Shown one piece after another: positions 34,980-47,165 of a DNA stretch of 64,000 bases; position 1 is the stretch's first letter, and the number at the start of each line of letters is the position of its first letter. The stretch covers positions 29,884,352 to 29,948,351 of the forward strand of contig CM066728.1 in NCBI GenBank assembly GCA_033961575.1, in the 5' to 3' direction. The stretch is from Aselliscus stoliczkanus. Its lineage: Eukaryota; Chordata; Mammalia; Chiroptera; Hipposideridae. Under the pieces are notes generated by a model. The model had not been told where the DNA came from and did not search any database. It saw only the letters and a list, made by a program, of their open reading frames with translations. A program made the translations under genes and the position numbers.

Positions 34980-35600
34980 GCTTAGCTCTTGTATACTCAG
35001 CCTCTCTCTTTCATCGGCATTGAAATGTGCTGCAGACTTCTTATTCTTAGGAAAAGTCTTCCTTGGCCCTTCACCCATCTCTGGGACCAACTCATTCTCT
35101 CTGATCTTTCCATGTACAGCCCAACTGCCCAAAAGATAGACTGTGCTTGCACTTTGAGCCATTTCACTCTGGAGCTGACAAAAGTGCACTTGTAAGATCA
35201 CCAGTGACCTTGGTGGCACTAAGTCCTATGAACATCCTTCAACTTTGTGAGTTCTTTAGTGTATTTCCAAAAACCTTCCTCCTCATTCTGTTGAAAGAGG
35301 CAGAGTTCACTTCTGTGGCTCACAACCAAAGAACCCCAAATGATATTATAACTCTCCAATGTTGTCCTGTCCTGTCCTCCTCTTTGTTTTTCATGTTCCA
35401 CTCAAAGTGTCCTGTTTTCAGGTCCTTTGTTTTGGTAAGCTCTATTCTCTTCTACTACTGCAGGGGCTGTTCCTCCTGTCTGGAAATCTCTTCTGCTCTC
35501 TCTTCATGTGATAATTTTAATTCTTCACATTCAGATCAAATGTTCCATCTCCTGAGGAAACTTTCCTAGACCCCTAGACTTTATCAATTTCCCCTGTGTT
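34980..35600 (+). mobile_element. L2/CR1-type LINE fossil
   Basis: Two parts recall L2-type LINEs. AGCCCAACTGCCCAAAAGAT, followed by GATCACCAGTGACCTTGGTG (35185-35215), matches sequence upstream of the reverse-transcriptase domain. CTGTTCCTCCTGTCTGG and CAGATCAAATGTTCCATCTC (35465-35555) match the 3' part. The intervening region is decayed and no complete domain survives. Confidence 0.5.
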
Positions 35601-36117
35601 ATAATCTCAAAGCCCAGAGATATAGTCTAATATCCCCATCAAGTAATGGCCAGGAGTGATGATAGCTCTCTGCTTGGTTAAGTGATAGGGTCTGAATTTT
35701 AATTCCACCCACACAGTGACTTTCCAAAAGACATTGAATGGATTCTTCAAGGAGGATATGTGTGGTCAGTGTTTGAACAGTGGTTGGAACATCCTCTTAA
35801 GTCAGAGTGCTTATTTCCTGATGACTCATTGGCCTCTTAAGGATATCTAAGCATATCTTTGCTCAGTGTCTTTATTAGGATCCTGAGAGCTGCAGAAAAA
35901 GAATGTGAACCATCCTGAGGCCACGAGCCAAGGAAGAAGGCATCTAGTAGATGCTGCCTTGAAGGTCTTGCCCTGGGTGATTCATGGTTGCTATTTCTGG
36001 GTGATGTCTTTATCACTGTGTGGAGCTTTATTGAGAGGTCATACAATGCCTTAGGGCCTGGCTCTTCACCCCAATACATGTTTCCCTTATTGCTTTTTGT
36101 TTTGATTATCCCTTGAG
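35601..36117. other. no gene recognised
   Basis: No named repeat is visible before the SINE. The minus-strand frame 35837-36079 has no domain. Confidence 0.4.
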
Positions 36118-36132
36118 TTGCAAAGATTCTTT

Positions 36133-36278
36133 TTTTTTATTTTATTTTTTTTTTATTTTCTTTTTTATTTTTATTTTTATTTTTTGAGGGCAGTGTCACT
36201 GGCCCTCATATGTGGGACCGAACCGGGGCCGCTGGCTTCCCAGGCCAGCGCTTAACCACCGCACCACTAGGCCGGCCC
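36133..36278 (-). mobile_element. tRNA-derived SINE, short form
   Basis: A long T-rich tail with ATTTT variants, then the head in reverse complement with B box GGTTCGGTCCC. The element starts GGGCCGGCC on the minus strand. The TSD TTGCAAAGATTCTTT is perfect at 36118-36132 and 36279-36293. No long body is present. Confidence 0.94.
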
Positions 36279-36384
36279 TTGCAAAGATTCTTTGATCTGG
36301 GGTACTTACTGGATAGGACTAGGAAGAAGGATACAAAAAAAGTAATATCCTTTATAGCATTTTACAATTAATATTCATTTGTTA

Positions 36385-36540
36385 CTATAACCCACAGGAG
36401 GAGGGAGGAAACAGAGTTTTACTCTCCATTTTTTACATGAGGAAACAGAGGTCAAATAAGCAGTAATTAGTGAAGAAGAGTTATAGAACCTGCCAATATG
36501 GACCTGCCAATCTTAGGTTCAGTGATCTTCTCTTCCATGC
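36385..36540 (-). mobile_element. MIR fragment
   Basis: CATTTTTTACATGAGGAAAC, AGAGGTCAAATAAGCAGTAA and TCTTCTCTTCCATGCC follow the MIR core in reverse complement. Confidence 0.6.
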
Positions 36541-37089
36541 CATTAATTTAAAAATGTTTTAAATTCTTCATCTTCTTTTCATATAAGTTCTTGTGTATGT
36601 GTACATTAGTATCTGTTTTCAACTCAATGCAGCAAAAATACATTGAGTATTGGCTATATAGAAGATTTCAGGGGCTATAAAACAAGTTTATAATGTGGTG
36701 GGAATGAAAGTGGGGACAAGATAATATCACCCACTCTATTACTTCAGTGCCTCGTGCCTAACCTTCGTAGAATTGAAATCAGTCTTGATTTTAGATTTTG
36801 ATTGTCTTGTATTCCTTTCTTTTCATATTACATATCTTGTGAATATCTATTTATCTATCTGAGACTGTCAGATGACAAAAGAACTTCTGAGAAGTTCCTG
36901 CTGAAAAATGACTTTCTCTTTCCCTTCCCCTGATCCATTAGTGAGGGGAAAATGGCAATTGAGACTTGAGGTGGGTCTTAAACTGGGAAAAAAATAAAAG
37001 AATTAGTAGCAGATTTCAATATAGCTTGATGACCTATTGAGAAAATGCTGGGCTTTGTTTTTCACTGCTGCCAACTCAGCATGAAAGAA

Positions 37090-37420
37090 CAGAATAAATA
37101 CTCACCCTCTGTAGCATAGGCTGCTAGTAGCCTTCTCTAATATCTAATCTGGCTGTATATGGGATAAAGACTACATTTCCCAGCTTCCTTCATAACTAGT
37201 CTGACTGTGTGACTACATGTACTGGCCAGTGAGATGTAGTGAAAGGTTATAGCAACCCTGGGGAATCTTAAAAGCCATCTGGCATGCACCCTTTATCCTC
37301 TTCTGTGTGGTCAGTGCACGAACAGTCATCTTTGGTTATCAGATGGCATGCTAACGCGAGTGGAGTGATAAGACAGAAGCCTCCATACCAGCTTAGGGCA
37401 CGATCTCAGAACTTCTTTTA
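37090..37420. repeat. probable ancient interspersed repeat, family unknown
   Basis: ACTACATTTCCCAGCTTCCT, then GACTGTGTGACTACATGTAC, TGGCCAGTGAGATGTAG and GATAAGACAGAAGCCTCC recall a known mammal-wide repeat with a 'cccagcctcccttgcagctag' start. I do not name it. Confidence 0.45.
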
Positions 37421-39798
37421 AGGGAGATAAAATAAAAATTTGTCTTTTTAAGGCCATTGTTGTTTTGGGGTTTATGTTGCAAGTTGAACCCAATCCTAGC
37501 TGAATCCCCCCACCCCACTACCAGGAATGTCCTAAAGCCTGAATTTTATTTGTTCCCCGAGAAAGACAAACCAGATCTTTCTGTGTTTCTAGGGCCTGGG
37601 GTCTATCCATCTATAAGGACAAGCCATCAGACACCATTATGAGAGATAGCAAAACAGATACAAATAACTTTTTTCTTTGAGAGATGGGAAGGGAAAAGAA
37701 TTAAGAGGAAAATGAAAGGGATTTGGGGATGTTGGATGGATACTTGAGGGCTGGGAAAGAAATTGGGGTTTGTAGTTTCAGTTAGTCATGGAGATCTGAT
37801 CTTACTGAAAAGCAATGCCTTTGTGGATGCAGAGCTCTCATGTGGAGATGGCCACGTGGGTGCCAATGTAGACTGGGCACCATGTACTGTAGCCTTGGGA
37901 GCTCAGTGAGGGTCTACGTGGCTGATCATGGAATGGAGGGAGGTCTGTGGGTGGAGCCATTTTCTTTATCATAGACTGAAAACATCGGTGACTAAAAGAA
38001 ATAGAATAACAGCCTCTGCTCCATTTATCTGGACCCCATGGCTCTATATTTCTTGTTTCAAAGAATGGAAGGCAAGGTAATCCAAAAAGATGACTGTCAT
38101 TGGATTTCTCAAAAAACTTTTTCTTCAGGGGTTTGGAGCGAGATTTGCTTCATTTTGGAACACAAAGAAGTATGATATGTTTTATGCCTCATGGAATAAT
38201 TCATACCATTATGAATGGATGGAATGTTCATGATTTCCCTTTACCTTTTATTTAAGGCCCTCACTTCTCCATTCAAAGCATTTAGGTTTAAACTTTTACA
38301 GCAGGACATTAATTACTTAACAAATTCAACATGTAAATTGAACTTATATTATGTGTCAGGCACTGTTATAAGCCACTGGGATTAATCAGAGGGCAAAGAC
38401 AAATTTCTGCCCTCTGTGCAGCTTACCTTTTAGCTGGTGGACAGGCAATGAACACAATACATTACCAAATGGAGTCTGCTAGAGAGTGATTTAGGAGGAG
38501 TCTCAGAGTGAAGAGACACAAAATACTTTTGTTTCCTGGCTGCATTGAACATAGAGAGATGCTGTGTTAGTGAAAATGTACCAAATGAGAGAGTGCAATC
38601 CAGTGCATTTGAAGAGAATGGTCCTTTATAAGCTTGCACAGAGAATTCGTGAAATTGTTCAAAACAGTACCCTTAGGTACTACTGAAAACCCTGCCAAAA
38701 GTAGCAGATTTGAGGAGCAGACATCTGATCCCAAACATTTTGCAGCTTATAAACAGAGCAGCACATTGACAAGACGTAAAGACATTAAAACTACCACAGA
38801 TGAATGAATTTCTGACTTTCCTGAGGCCCAGGACTGTGGTGAACCTGGGGTGTGAGTGATGATCTCCAAGGAGAGAGGTTCATTTCTGTTGGTCTTTGAT
38901 ATATTCCCTGTTACAATGCACTTCCTGAAATGTGTGCAGACTGAGAATATTTTCATCTGGTAGGCTAAGAGTGATTATATTGTGTATTGGCTTTAATACA
39001 GGTCAATGTCTGTACAGAGTGAGGATGCCTTGGCAACTCCTGTTGAGATGGATCTGATAGACTTGGAATATTGGTCTCAGCAGGTGGCTCTGAGGGGAGG
39101 GGGCCTAAGGAGCAGACAATTAGGTGTTATAAGAAAAGATGGAATCATTAAAACGTGTGAAGATGTAGGACAAGTTTAAGGGTCCCTGGCCATTTTGGAC
39201 AATGGAAGACAGAAAAGAAGAGTGGGAAAAGGGGGGATCTGGGAAGCCATTATTTAATATAGCTAGAGCTGAGCAGGGCCAGTTTAGGGAGAGTGTTCAA
39301 GGAATTCGTGGGGCAAGGAAGGCTAGAAATGAGAGTCTTCTCCTTGGAGTTGGGAGGAAGGGACTCTGGGGAAGGAGTTTTGACTTGGAACTGAGTTTGA
39401 GGACCAACAAAGAATATTCAGGAGATTCTAAGGGTTATATGCTGACTCTGCGTATTGCCTTACAAGGGCATTTTAATCCATGCCCGAAAGGTAAAAATTT
39501 AGCTGCAGAAGCATGTGCCATGCTTGTGCTGTGACACTGCTGTTCTAAAGAGCGATATTGACTTTACCCTGGATGTGGGTATCTCAGGCTATAAATGATC
39601 TGACATAGATCAACTGCACAGAGTAGGTAGTCAAAATGTTTCTGGAATTTTGGACTTAATGTAGCCATTTCATCAAAGCTGCACTTCATTAGTCCCCCCA
39701 CCTTTTGGTTATTTTGTCCTCTACTGAGAAATCAGAATATGTTTTCTCTTGGCATAATATATGAAAAGTTCAATTAGAACCCACAGATGTTTTTTGTC

Positions 39799-39800
<2 letters not shown>
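37421..39800. other. no gene recognised
   Basis: An L2/MIR-class fragment is likely at about 38335-38450 (TGTGTCAGGCACTGTTATAA, then TGCAGCTTACCTTTTAGCTG). The open frame at 39202-39534 has no domain and lacks splice or promoter support. Confidence 0.4.
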
Positions 39801-39845
<45 letters not shown>

Positions 39846-40010
39846 TTTTATATATATATATATAATTATGACTATATATATATAAAACACAAAACAACAA
39901 GAAATATACATAGTTATACATGTTATGTATATATGTTATATGTATATATGTATCTACAACTATAATATATAATTACATTGTGTGTGTATATATACATATA
40001 TATAACTATA
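39801..40010 (+). repeat. (GT)n followed by imperfect (TA)n
   Basis: A pure (TG)22 at 39801-39844 is followed by about 160 bp of TATA/TGTATA-rich sequence. The neighbouring His/Thr-repeat frame on the minus strand is an artefact of this tract. Confidence 0.95.
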
Positions 40011-40849
40011 CAGTGTTTCATAACTTTAAAACATTTCATGTGTTCTTAAAAATATTTCATTTTGTCCTTTAAGAAAGCTAAACTTACAATTTGGAAATAC
40101 TGTTACTAAGTGGCAGATGTCTTGTATTTGAATCACGGGAATTGTTTATTTTTTTCCCTATTCAGATGAGGTTTTCTGTTCAAGCTCTAGCAGTAGTTTT
40201 CCTTCTCTCTCTTTCAATCAGTAAATACAGTTATATGTAAATATATACACATTAATACATAGAGATATATATGCACTTTTACATGAACACGTATACATTT
40301 TCATTTACATACCTTTAAAACCATTTGAACATTGGAAACACTGAAAAAAAATAACCGCAGTATGTTTAAATATGGTACTTTAGAGTAATTCTCTAATGAA
40401 ATAATTTGGCACATTTTTGACTAACTTTTTGTCTGTCACCACTTTTTCTGATTTAATATATTTCATACCCAGACTTAGATGACCAAATTTGATTACCCTA
40501 TTTCTCTTCCTGGGGTGATTTCATGACTCGGGGACCTCAAGCTCTTGGATCAAAGCTTTGCTACATTTCTGCAGCTGTCTTAACTACTCTAGAGAGAGCA
40601 GTTTGAGTCCTTCCAAGCTCATCAAAGAGAAGGTGTTAGTTTGCCTTTCTCACAGCCCTGCTCTGAAAACATCTGCTTCCCATCTCCTCTGAGCAGTAGC
40701 CTAATGGGAAGAAGGCTCTGTACTAGAGGGCAGTTCTGGTGAGAGGATAAATGCCCTTCTGACCAGGTCTTCTTCAGTCCTCAAAGGTCTTTTTGCCATT
40801 TTGCTCTTGCTAAGTGTGAGAGCAATTGATTAATCATGGTGTACCCACT

Positions 40850-40985
40850 AGGATACTGGCCAAGGAGTCAGGTGATCTTAATGACTGTCCTGCTCTGCCA
40901 CGAGGTAGCTGTGTCACTTTTGGCAAATCATGAGTTCTCTGATTCTCTATTCATCTGTAAAATAAGAAAATGGGATATTATGAGC
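40850..40985 (+). mobile_element. MIR fragment
   Basis: CTGCTCTGCCACGAGGTAGC, GTGTCACTTTTGGCAAATCA and ATCTGTAAAATAAGAAAATG give the MIR core in sense orientation. Confidence 0.75.
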
Positions 40986-43486
40986 TTAAATTTCTTTAAA
41001 ATTGTGTGATACTAATCCGTTCCTGACACTCTTCTTGTCATACTGATGTTTTATATATGTAGTGATTTTTTCCTAAGTCATAGCTAACTTCAGTCATTAC
41101 CTTGATTTACAATCTTTTGTTTATAAAAATTGAAATTACAAGATTCAACCATATAACCAAAACCCATTGAACAAATTTAAACAGAAGGTTCAGCCAAGTT
41201 ATATTATATTACAATATTATATTATATTCTGTTATATTATATTATAATTTAGCTCTAGATTCTTCTACTGTTTTGGTCAGAAGTCTGTTGAAGAGTTGTC
41301 ATTATACATTAATGTATTACGGTGTTGAGAGCGTTCACTATAATATTACAAACTACATTTGGAAAGGAAAAATGTAGTCATATGACTAATAACAGTGATT
41401 ATTTTAGTAAATGCAAATGTGATTTTCTAAAAAGGCATGTTAGTTGGACAGAATAAAACCAATCCCGAGAGTTCAGCTGGAGTGGAGTTGAGGACATGGG
41501 AATGGATAAGGGCTCCTGAGCAGAGCAGGCTGAGGCCAACAGAAAATCCCAGGCACCCTTAACTTGTAAAGCATTGGCAGAGGAAGAGAAACTCTCAAAG
41601 GAGACTGAGAAGAAATGAGAGGCAGGAGACAAAGCAGAGGAGCCTTCACTCAGAGAGGCAAGGAGGGAGACACTTTTAAAGAAGAGGAAGTGGTCAGTCA
41701 TGCAAAATGTTATAAGGAGGCAAAATAAAATAAGGATTTAAAAGGCTCTTTTGCTAGGAAGACATCCACTCAAGCTATAGTAATTGGGGTTTATTTTAAG
41801 GATACTTTATGGAGTTTAATGTAAATCTGAGAATAAAAACAAAACAACTGGACCACAAAAGGACTGGCCACTGATATCTGTAAAGCCAGCAGGAACCAAA
41901 GCTATTCCCTCCACCCCTTTCCCTGGTGGCTGCTGAGCTGTCTGTTCTCAGCCAATACCTTTCTCTGTGCTTTCTTATATATAGCCACTGTCCATTGACT
42001 CCTCACCAACTGCCAGATTTCCTTTGACCTTAGTTCAAATTTGTGAGGGAACCTAGCCAACCTCTTCTTTTTGAGCCGGTACATACAAGTCACAAATTTC
42101 TGGCCCATCCTATCAGTTAGCTGCCTTTAGCTGAGGTGTCTTCTGGTTAATTAGTTGTGCCTGGGCTGGGGAGTTACCTGGGGGGATCTCGTGGTACAGA
42201 GAACACCCAGGTCTGCCTGGCAGAGCCCATGTGTCATGGCAGAGCTGATTCATTCAGGAGTGTGGACTGGCTACTTGAAGTGAGAAGGAGAAGTTTGTTG
42301 AGTAGGTAAATTAATCAACGTGTCCAGTACACAGTCTACTCAATTTGGCTATTGAATTGCATGTATAATTTGGTGGTGGATTCTAGGGCCCTCTGTGGAA
42401 ACGCAAATCACAGATGGATGCTCAAGTCCCTTATATATTATAAAATGGTGGACATCAGTCCATACAGTTCTCTCTTTGCATCTGTAGACTCCCAAGCATG
42501 GATTGAGAACAGTGTAGGTATTTATTGAAAAAAAAATCCATGTGTAAGTGGACCCATCCAGTTCAAACCAATGTTGTCCAAGGGTCAAATATATTTGCAT
42601 TTATGTTCCCTATCCTGTCAAATATCACTTTACACGTTCTGTGATATATAGTAATAGGGATAGAAAATTAGTTTGCTCTATTTTATTTACTTTAGATTTG
42701 AATTAGAACAGTCTAGAATTTACCAACATTGTTCCATTCAACAGGCATTTATTTTGTAAGTTTGATATGAAATGCAGTTTTCAGGTGCCTCTTGGGATGT
42801 AGGTATAAAAGATCACAATGCCTGCTCTCAGGGATCTTACATTGTCACTGCTGGTGCTGCTGCAGTGGTTGGAGGTAATTATTTGAGCATATTTTCCTGT
42901 ACCATTTAAAATACTTACTTTAGTTGTTAAAGATCCAAGGTGCTCTTTGGGTGTGCTTCCATATCTTTTTTAATACATGGTCATAATGCTTGAACTAGTT
43001 TTAGCTTGTTTGTCCTTAAAAACTGATTTTCTTCTTACCTGGGAACTTGTACCACCTCAATCACCATAAAACAGTTTTTTTTTTCCCCATGGTTTGTTCT
43101 CCCTTCATAGATTCCTGGTTATGAAATTGAATATTGACTTTAAAAATCATACCCTATACCCTGAGTCTGTAGGTTGCTTCTTTAATGCCCCTGAGTTTTA
43201 AGTCCATGAATCAATCCTCAAGCTCTCAGGTCTAAGGAAAGTGGACAGGACTGTGGGTGCTCACTGTGCATCACTCAGATGCCCAGACGTTATCAGCCAG
43301 CCTCCTGGGAAGAGCTTGAAACCAAAGATCATACTAAAATGCACTTTATGAACAACCAATTTAACTTTAAAAACAGATGCTGTATTAGTTGTAAAATGAA
43401 TTCTAGCTGATTACATTTAGGGTTTCCAAAAGCTACATGCATGACTAAGGGGTCTTCCTCTGGGCACACTGCTTTATCACCGCCTT
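40986..43486. other. no gene recognised
   Basis: Contains an imperfect (ATATT)n patch at about 41198-41250 and a likely L2/MIR-class fragment at about 42730-42850 (CATTCAACAGGCATTTATTT, then TCTCAGGGATCTTACATTG). Confidence 0.4.
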
Positions 43487-43497
43487 CTAGTTGCTTA

Positions 43498-43645
43498 CTT
43501 TTTTTCTTTTTTTAGCTGAGCCATCCTGCCACCTGTTGGCAGTTCAGCAGCAGCTCAGCTCAGGCTGGGTATTGAACTGCTGTTGCTCATAGTTCAGCTT
43601 GCACTCTTGAGCGAGCTCTTAACCATCTGAGTCATTCGGCCAGCC
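43498..43645 (-). mobile_element. tRNA-derived SINE, divergent subfamily
   Basis: Flanked by the TSD CTAGTTGCTTA at 43487-43497 and 43646-43656. Read on the minus strand it begins GGGCTGGCCGAATGACTC, with A-box-like GACTCAGATGG and B-box-like AGTTCAATACC. The middle and tail differ from the other SINEs in the window, with GAGCTGAGCTGCTGCTGAAC in place of the GAGGGCCAGTGACACTGCCC block. It therefore belongs to a separate subfamily. A CTCF-like core sits in its 3' half. Confidence 0.88.
43528..43539 (-). promoter_or_regulatory. CTCF-like core inside SINE
   Basis: The minus strand reads CCAACAGGTGGC, 11 of 12 positions against the CTCF core CCASYAGRKGGC. It sits in the SINE 3' part. Occupancy is not shown. 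Confidence 0.3.
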
Positions 43646-44070
43646 CTAGTTGCTTAGTTTTATATGCTCCCCAAAGGCAGTAACTTTTTAAGAGCAGGTG
43701 CTGTTTTCTTTGTGAGCTAGACACTTTAGTCATTATGTCTTTCATGCCTTGTTCTGAGAGCCACATATGCCATGTTTTAATATTATTGTTCACAGTTAGC
43801 CTCCTGCTTATGTACTGAAATTGTAATGTGGACTGCTGCCCCAACTCATACTTTCTCCACTCTAACTTCTAGGCTAAGGCCAGGGAGACAGATTTCTTTT
43901 AATATGACTTGCCTGCTCCCCCCTGACATTTTCATTCAGCTCTGGCCTCACACGTAGACCATATGTGCTGGTTACCTACCCAGTGTAATATGATGAACAC
44001 TAATTGAGGTTACTAGATTCCCTGCTGAAACACTAGGGTCTGCGATTCCATCATTGAAGAGCCACTCCTG

Positions 44071-44406
44071 TCTTAGAGAGTTCAAGCTACTATAATAAAT
44101 TAATATAGGCTGGGTGGCTTATCAATAACAGGAATTTCTTTTGCACAATTCTGGAGGCTGCAAAGTCCAAAAGCAACATGCCAGCAGATCCAGTGTCTGG
44201 TGAGAGCTCACTTCCTGGTTCATAGGTGACGGCCTTGTGCTGACCTCCAGGCAGAACTTTGGTCTCCTTAGCTCATCATGAGGGGCTCCACTCTCATGAC
44301 CTAATCACCCCCCACAAAGGTCCCAGCAACTAATACCATCACACTGGGGATTAGATTTCAACATATTGATTTGGATGGGGTAGACGGATATAAGCGTTCC
44401 ATCCAT
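44071..44406 (-). mobile_element. MaLR-type LTR (MLT1/MST class)
   Basis: In reverse complement of the MaLR pattern: GCTACTATAATAAATTAATA, GGCTGGGTGGCTTATCAA, CTGGTGAGAGCTCACTTCC, CTCATGACCTAATCACCC and ATACCATCACACTGGGGATT. This is a solo LTR relic with no internal sequence. Confidence 0.75.
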
Positions 44407-44696
44407 GCAACTCTGTGGGCATTGCCTTCTATTATTATGCTACCTCCACGACCTCCCCAAAGGGTAACACATTTGTCTGACAGAGTATGTTGGTTTCATT
44501 GTGTCTGCCTCCACTATCCATGAGAATCTGTAGTCTCAAGCCACCAATGACTTATGTGAGTGAGAGATGTGGGTTGTTGCAGTGCTGGCTTTGCCTCCTG
44601 GCCATAGTGAGGCCATAGATGGAAAACATAAACCTCAGTGAATGAGGGAGGAAATCTTTGCTTTTCATCAGCCATCGGAAGCACAGTGAGTCATCT

Positions 44697-44860
44697 TCAT
44701 GCCATCCTCTCCACCTGCCCCCGCTTTCCACCCCTGCCTCATGCCACCCTCTCCACCTGCTCTTCCTTTGCACCCCTGCCTGATGCCACCCTCTCCACCT
44801 GCCGCCCCTTCCACTCCTGTCTCATGCCACCCTCTCCACTTCCCCCTTTTCTACCCCTGC
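44697..44860 (+). repeat. 42-bp minisatellite, four units
   Basis: Four head-to-tail units at 44697-44738, 44739-44780, 44781-44821 and 44822-44860 (42, 42, 41 and 39 bp). Each begins TCATGCCACCCTCTCCACCT or a variant, followed by a C/T-rich half ending CACCCCTGCC. It is strongly strand-asymmetric (pyrimidines on plus). The first units are in frame (42 = 14 codons), which explains the open frame across it. Confidence 0.93.
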
Positions 44861-45351
44861 ATAAATGTTTAGTTGACCCTCCCACCAAATCTCCCTTTGA
44901 AATTAACCATCCTTTTGAGAAAATGATGTCTCAAAATTTTAGCACATTTAAATCCAAATGATATTGTTTGGAAGTAAACATGTGAACATTTGTTTACCTT
45001 GTGCAACAGCTATTTATGTGAAAAGTTATTTGTCAGTCAAATTTTTGGAAATGTAAATATGTTTTAAATGCTCCAAGGGAAATTTTACCTAAAGGACTCT
45101 AGCAGTGAGATTTCTAGAAAGTAGATTCCATTTCTTGGGAAACAAAAAAATTACAAATTATTTTGTGAGTTTGAAGTTTAAAGACAGTCTTGGTTACTCT
45201 CTTTTTAATTTTCAGGTGATATTTTGTTGTGTAGAAATAGAGATTGTGTTCCTATTACTCTATTGGGAGTTATTTTCAAATTATGAGGCAATAGTTCCCA
45301 GTATAACCCGAATTCTCAAAATTGATTAATAAATCAGTCAATCTCTGTTTC

Positions 45352-45475
<124 letters not shown>

Positions 45476-45476
45476 G

Positions 45477-46804
45477 ACATAAATATACTTATAAATTACA
45501 CTGCAGTGGAAGTATGGAAGGTAGGGACTGTGTAATTAATTCTAAGTACTGAAGGAGACTGAGAAATGAGGAATTTTGAAGCGTGAAAGTTGTAATTGAC
45601 AAAATGATTTGCAGATCTTGATTAGTATTTTCTCTAGGGATTGTTTTGTCTCCCAGTTAAAGCTAGTTTGCTTTTTTCAAAAATAAAATGTGAATTTCAT
45701 TTTTGAATTATAATGATTTAAGATTCTCTTAGCACAATTGGTACCATCATTTTGTGCTTGGTAACCCGTGTTTCATCTACCCTAGGGGGGATTTATTAGG
45801 AAGTCAAAGCCTAGTTTTTCTAACTGTTCTTTCTGCCAGAGTGATATTTATATTAAGCACAAACAAACAAACAAACAAACAAACAAAGCCATGACAAAGC
45901 TCATTTATTTTCTAGCTAATCTGAAGTTCCCTTTTCCTCTTGATATTGTTTTTGCTGTCTTTAATAACCTAATTGCTCAGACTTAAAGAAACTGGGACAG
46001 GGTGGGTGGTTTTATATATATTCCATGTCCTCAGATACCCAACTGCATTTTCCTGGTCTGAGATAGGCAAGTGTCTTGGTAGTAGGATCTTGACAGGTGA
46101 CTATTCCATATAAATGAAATTAGAACCATGTTCTGGCTGAGTACGACATCCTCCAATGTACAATTTAGCTTGTCTTTAAGTCCTGCAGATCGCAGAGACC
46201 TGAACAATGCAAATAAAACCTAAACAAGAGATATCAGTTGTACGTCTCCTGCAAAGAACACAACTGCTGCCAAGTGAGAAAGACTCTCTGAAGTTTCTTA
46301 ACATCATCGTTGCCACCTGGTTTTGTTCTTCACAGGGACATAAAGCCCAGAAACAAGCAATAGTGTTTAGCTTTGTTCTGGATTCCGTTTGTGGCAATCA
46401 GAGCTTCTCATAGATCTGAAAACAAATAAAACTTCTTGTGGGAATACTGTCCTTTATGCATTTTTTTGAAACATAAGTGATAACTGACATTAATTATGTG
46501 ATGGTGGTCACAGAGACAGACCATAGACTCCTTGAAATTTTCAGAGAAAGGAGGATTATTTTAAATCATTTTTTTTAACAGGATATTAGTACTACCCCAG
46601 GAAAACTTAAAAGATGATAATTGAATATTATAAACCAATGGGAAAGCAATAAATTAGTTCACAAACAGTACTGGGGAAATCAGTTAAAGGTAGTCTCCTC
46701 CTCTCCCACCTCATATATTAAAATAAATCCTAGAACAGTTAAAGAGTTTGGTGTAAAATATGAACACATAAAATACATGGGAAGATGTACAATTGACTAT
46801 TCAC
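45477..46804. other. no gene recognised; contains (CAAA)n
   Basis: A (CAAA)7 microsatellite lies at about 45860-45887. The frames at 46176-46413 on both strands have no domain. Nothing else is identified. Confidence 0.45.
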
Positions 46805-47165
46805 CTTATTCCATTCTGGTTGCTATAACAAAAATACCACAGACTGGGTGGCTTAAACAACAAACACTTATTTCTCGTAGTTCTGGGTGCTGGGAAGTCC
46901 AAGATCAGGGAACTGGCAGATTTGGTGTCTGGTGAGACCTGCTTCCTGGATCATAGATGGCTGTCTTCTCATTGTCTCCTCACATGGCAGAAGGAGGAAA
47001 GGAGTTCTCTGGAGTCTCTATTATAAGGGCACTAATCCATTCACAAGGGCTCTATCCTCATGACCTAGACACCCCCCAAAGGGTTCCCCTCCTAATACCA
47101 TCACGTTGAGGGGTTAGAATTTCAAAATATAAATTTTAGAGTGACACAATCATTCAATCTGTTGC
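46805..47165 (-). mobile_element. MaLR-type LTR (MLT1/MST class)
   Basis: TTCTGGTTGCTATAACAAAA, CACAGACTGGGTGGCTTAAA, GTGTCTGGTGAGACCTGC, CACATGGCAGAAGGAGGAAA and TCCTCATGACCTAGACACC are in the order of a reverse-complemented MaLR LTR. It is the best-preserved LTR of this type here. The plus-strand frame 46621-46935 overlaps it by chance. Confidence 0.82.

Noticed and set aside
46621..46935. 104-codon plus-strand frame
   Set aside because: Half of it lies in the MaLR LTR at 46805-47165.
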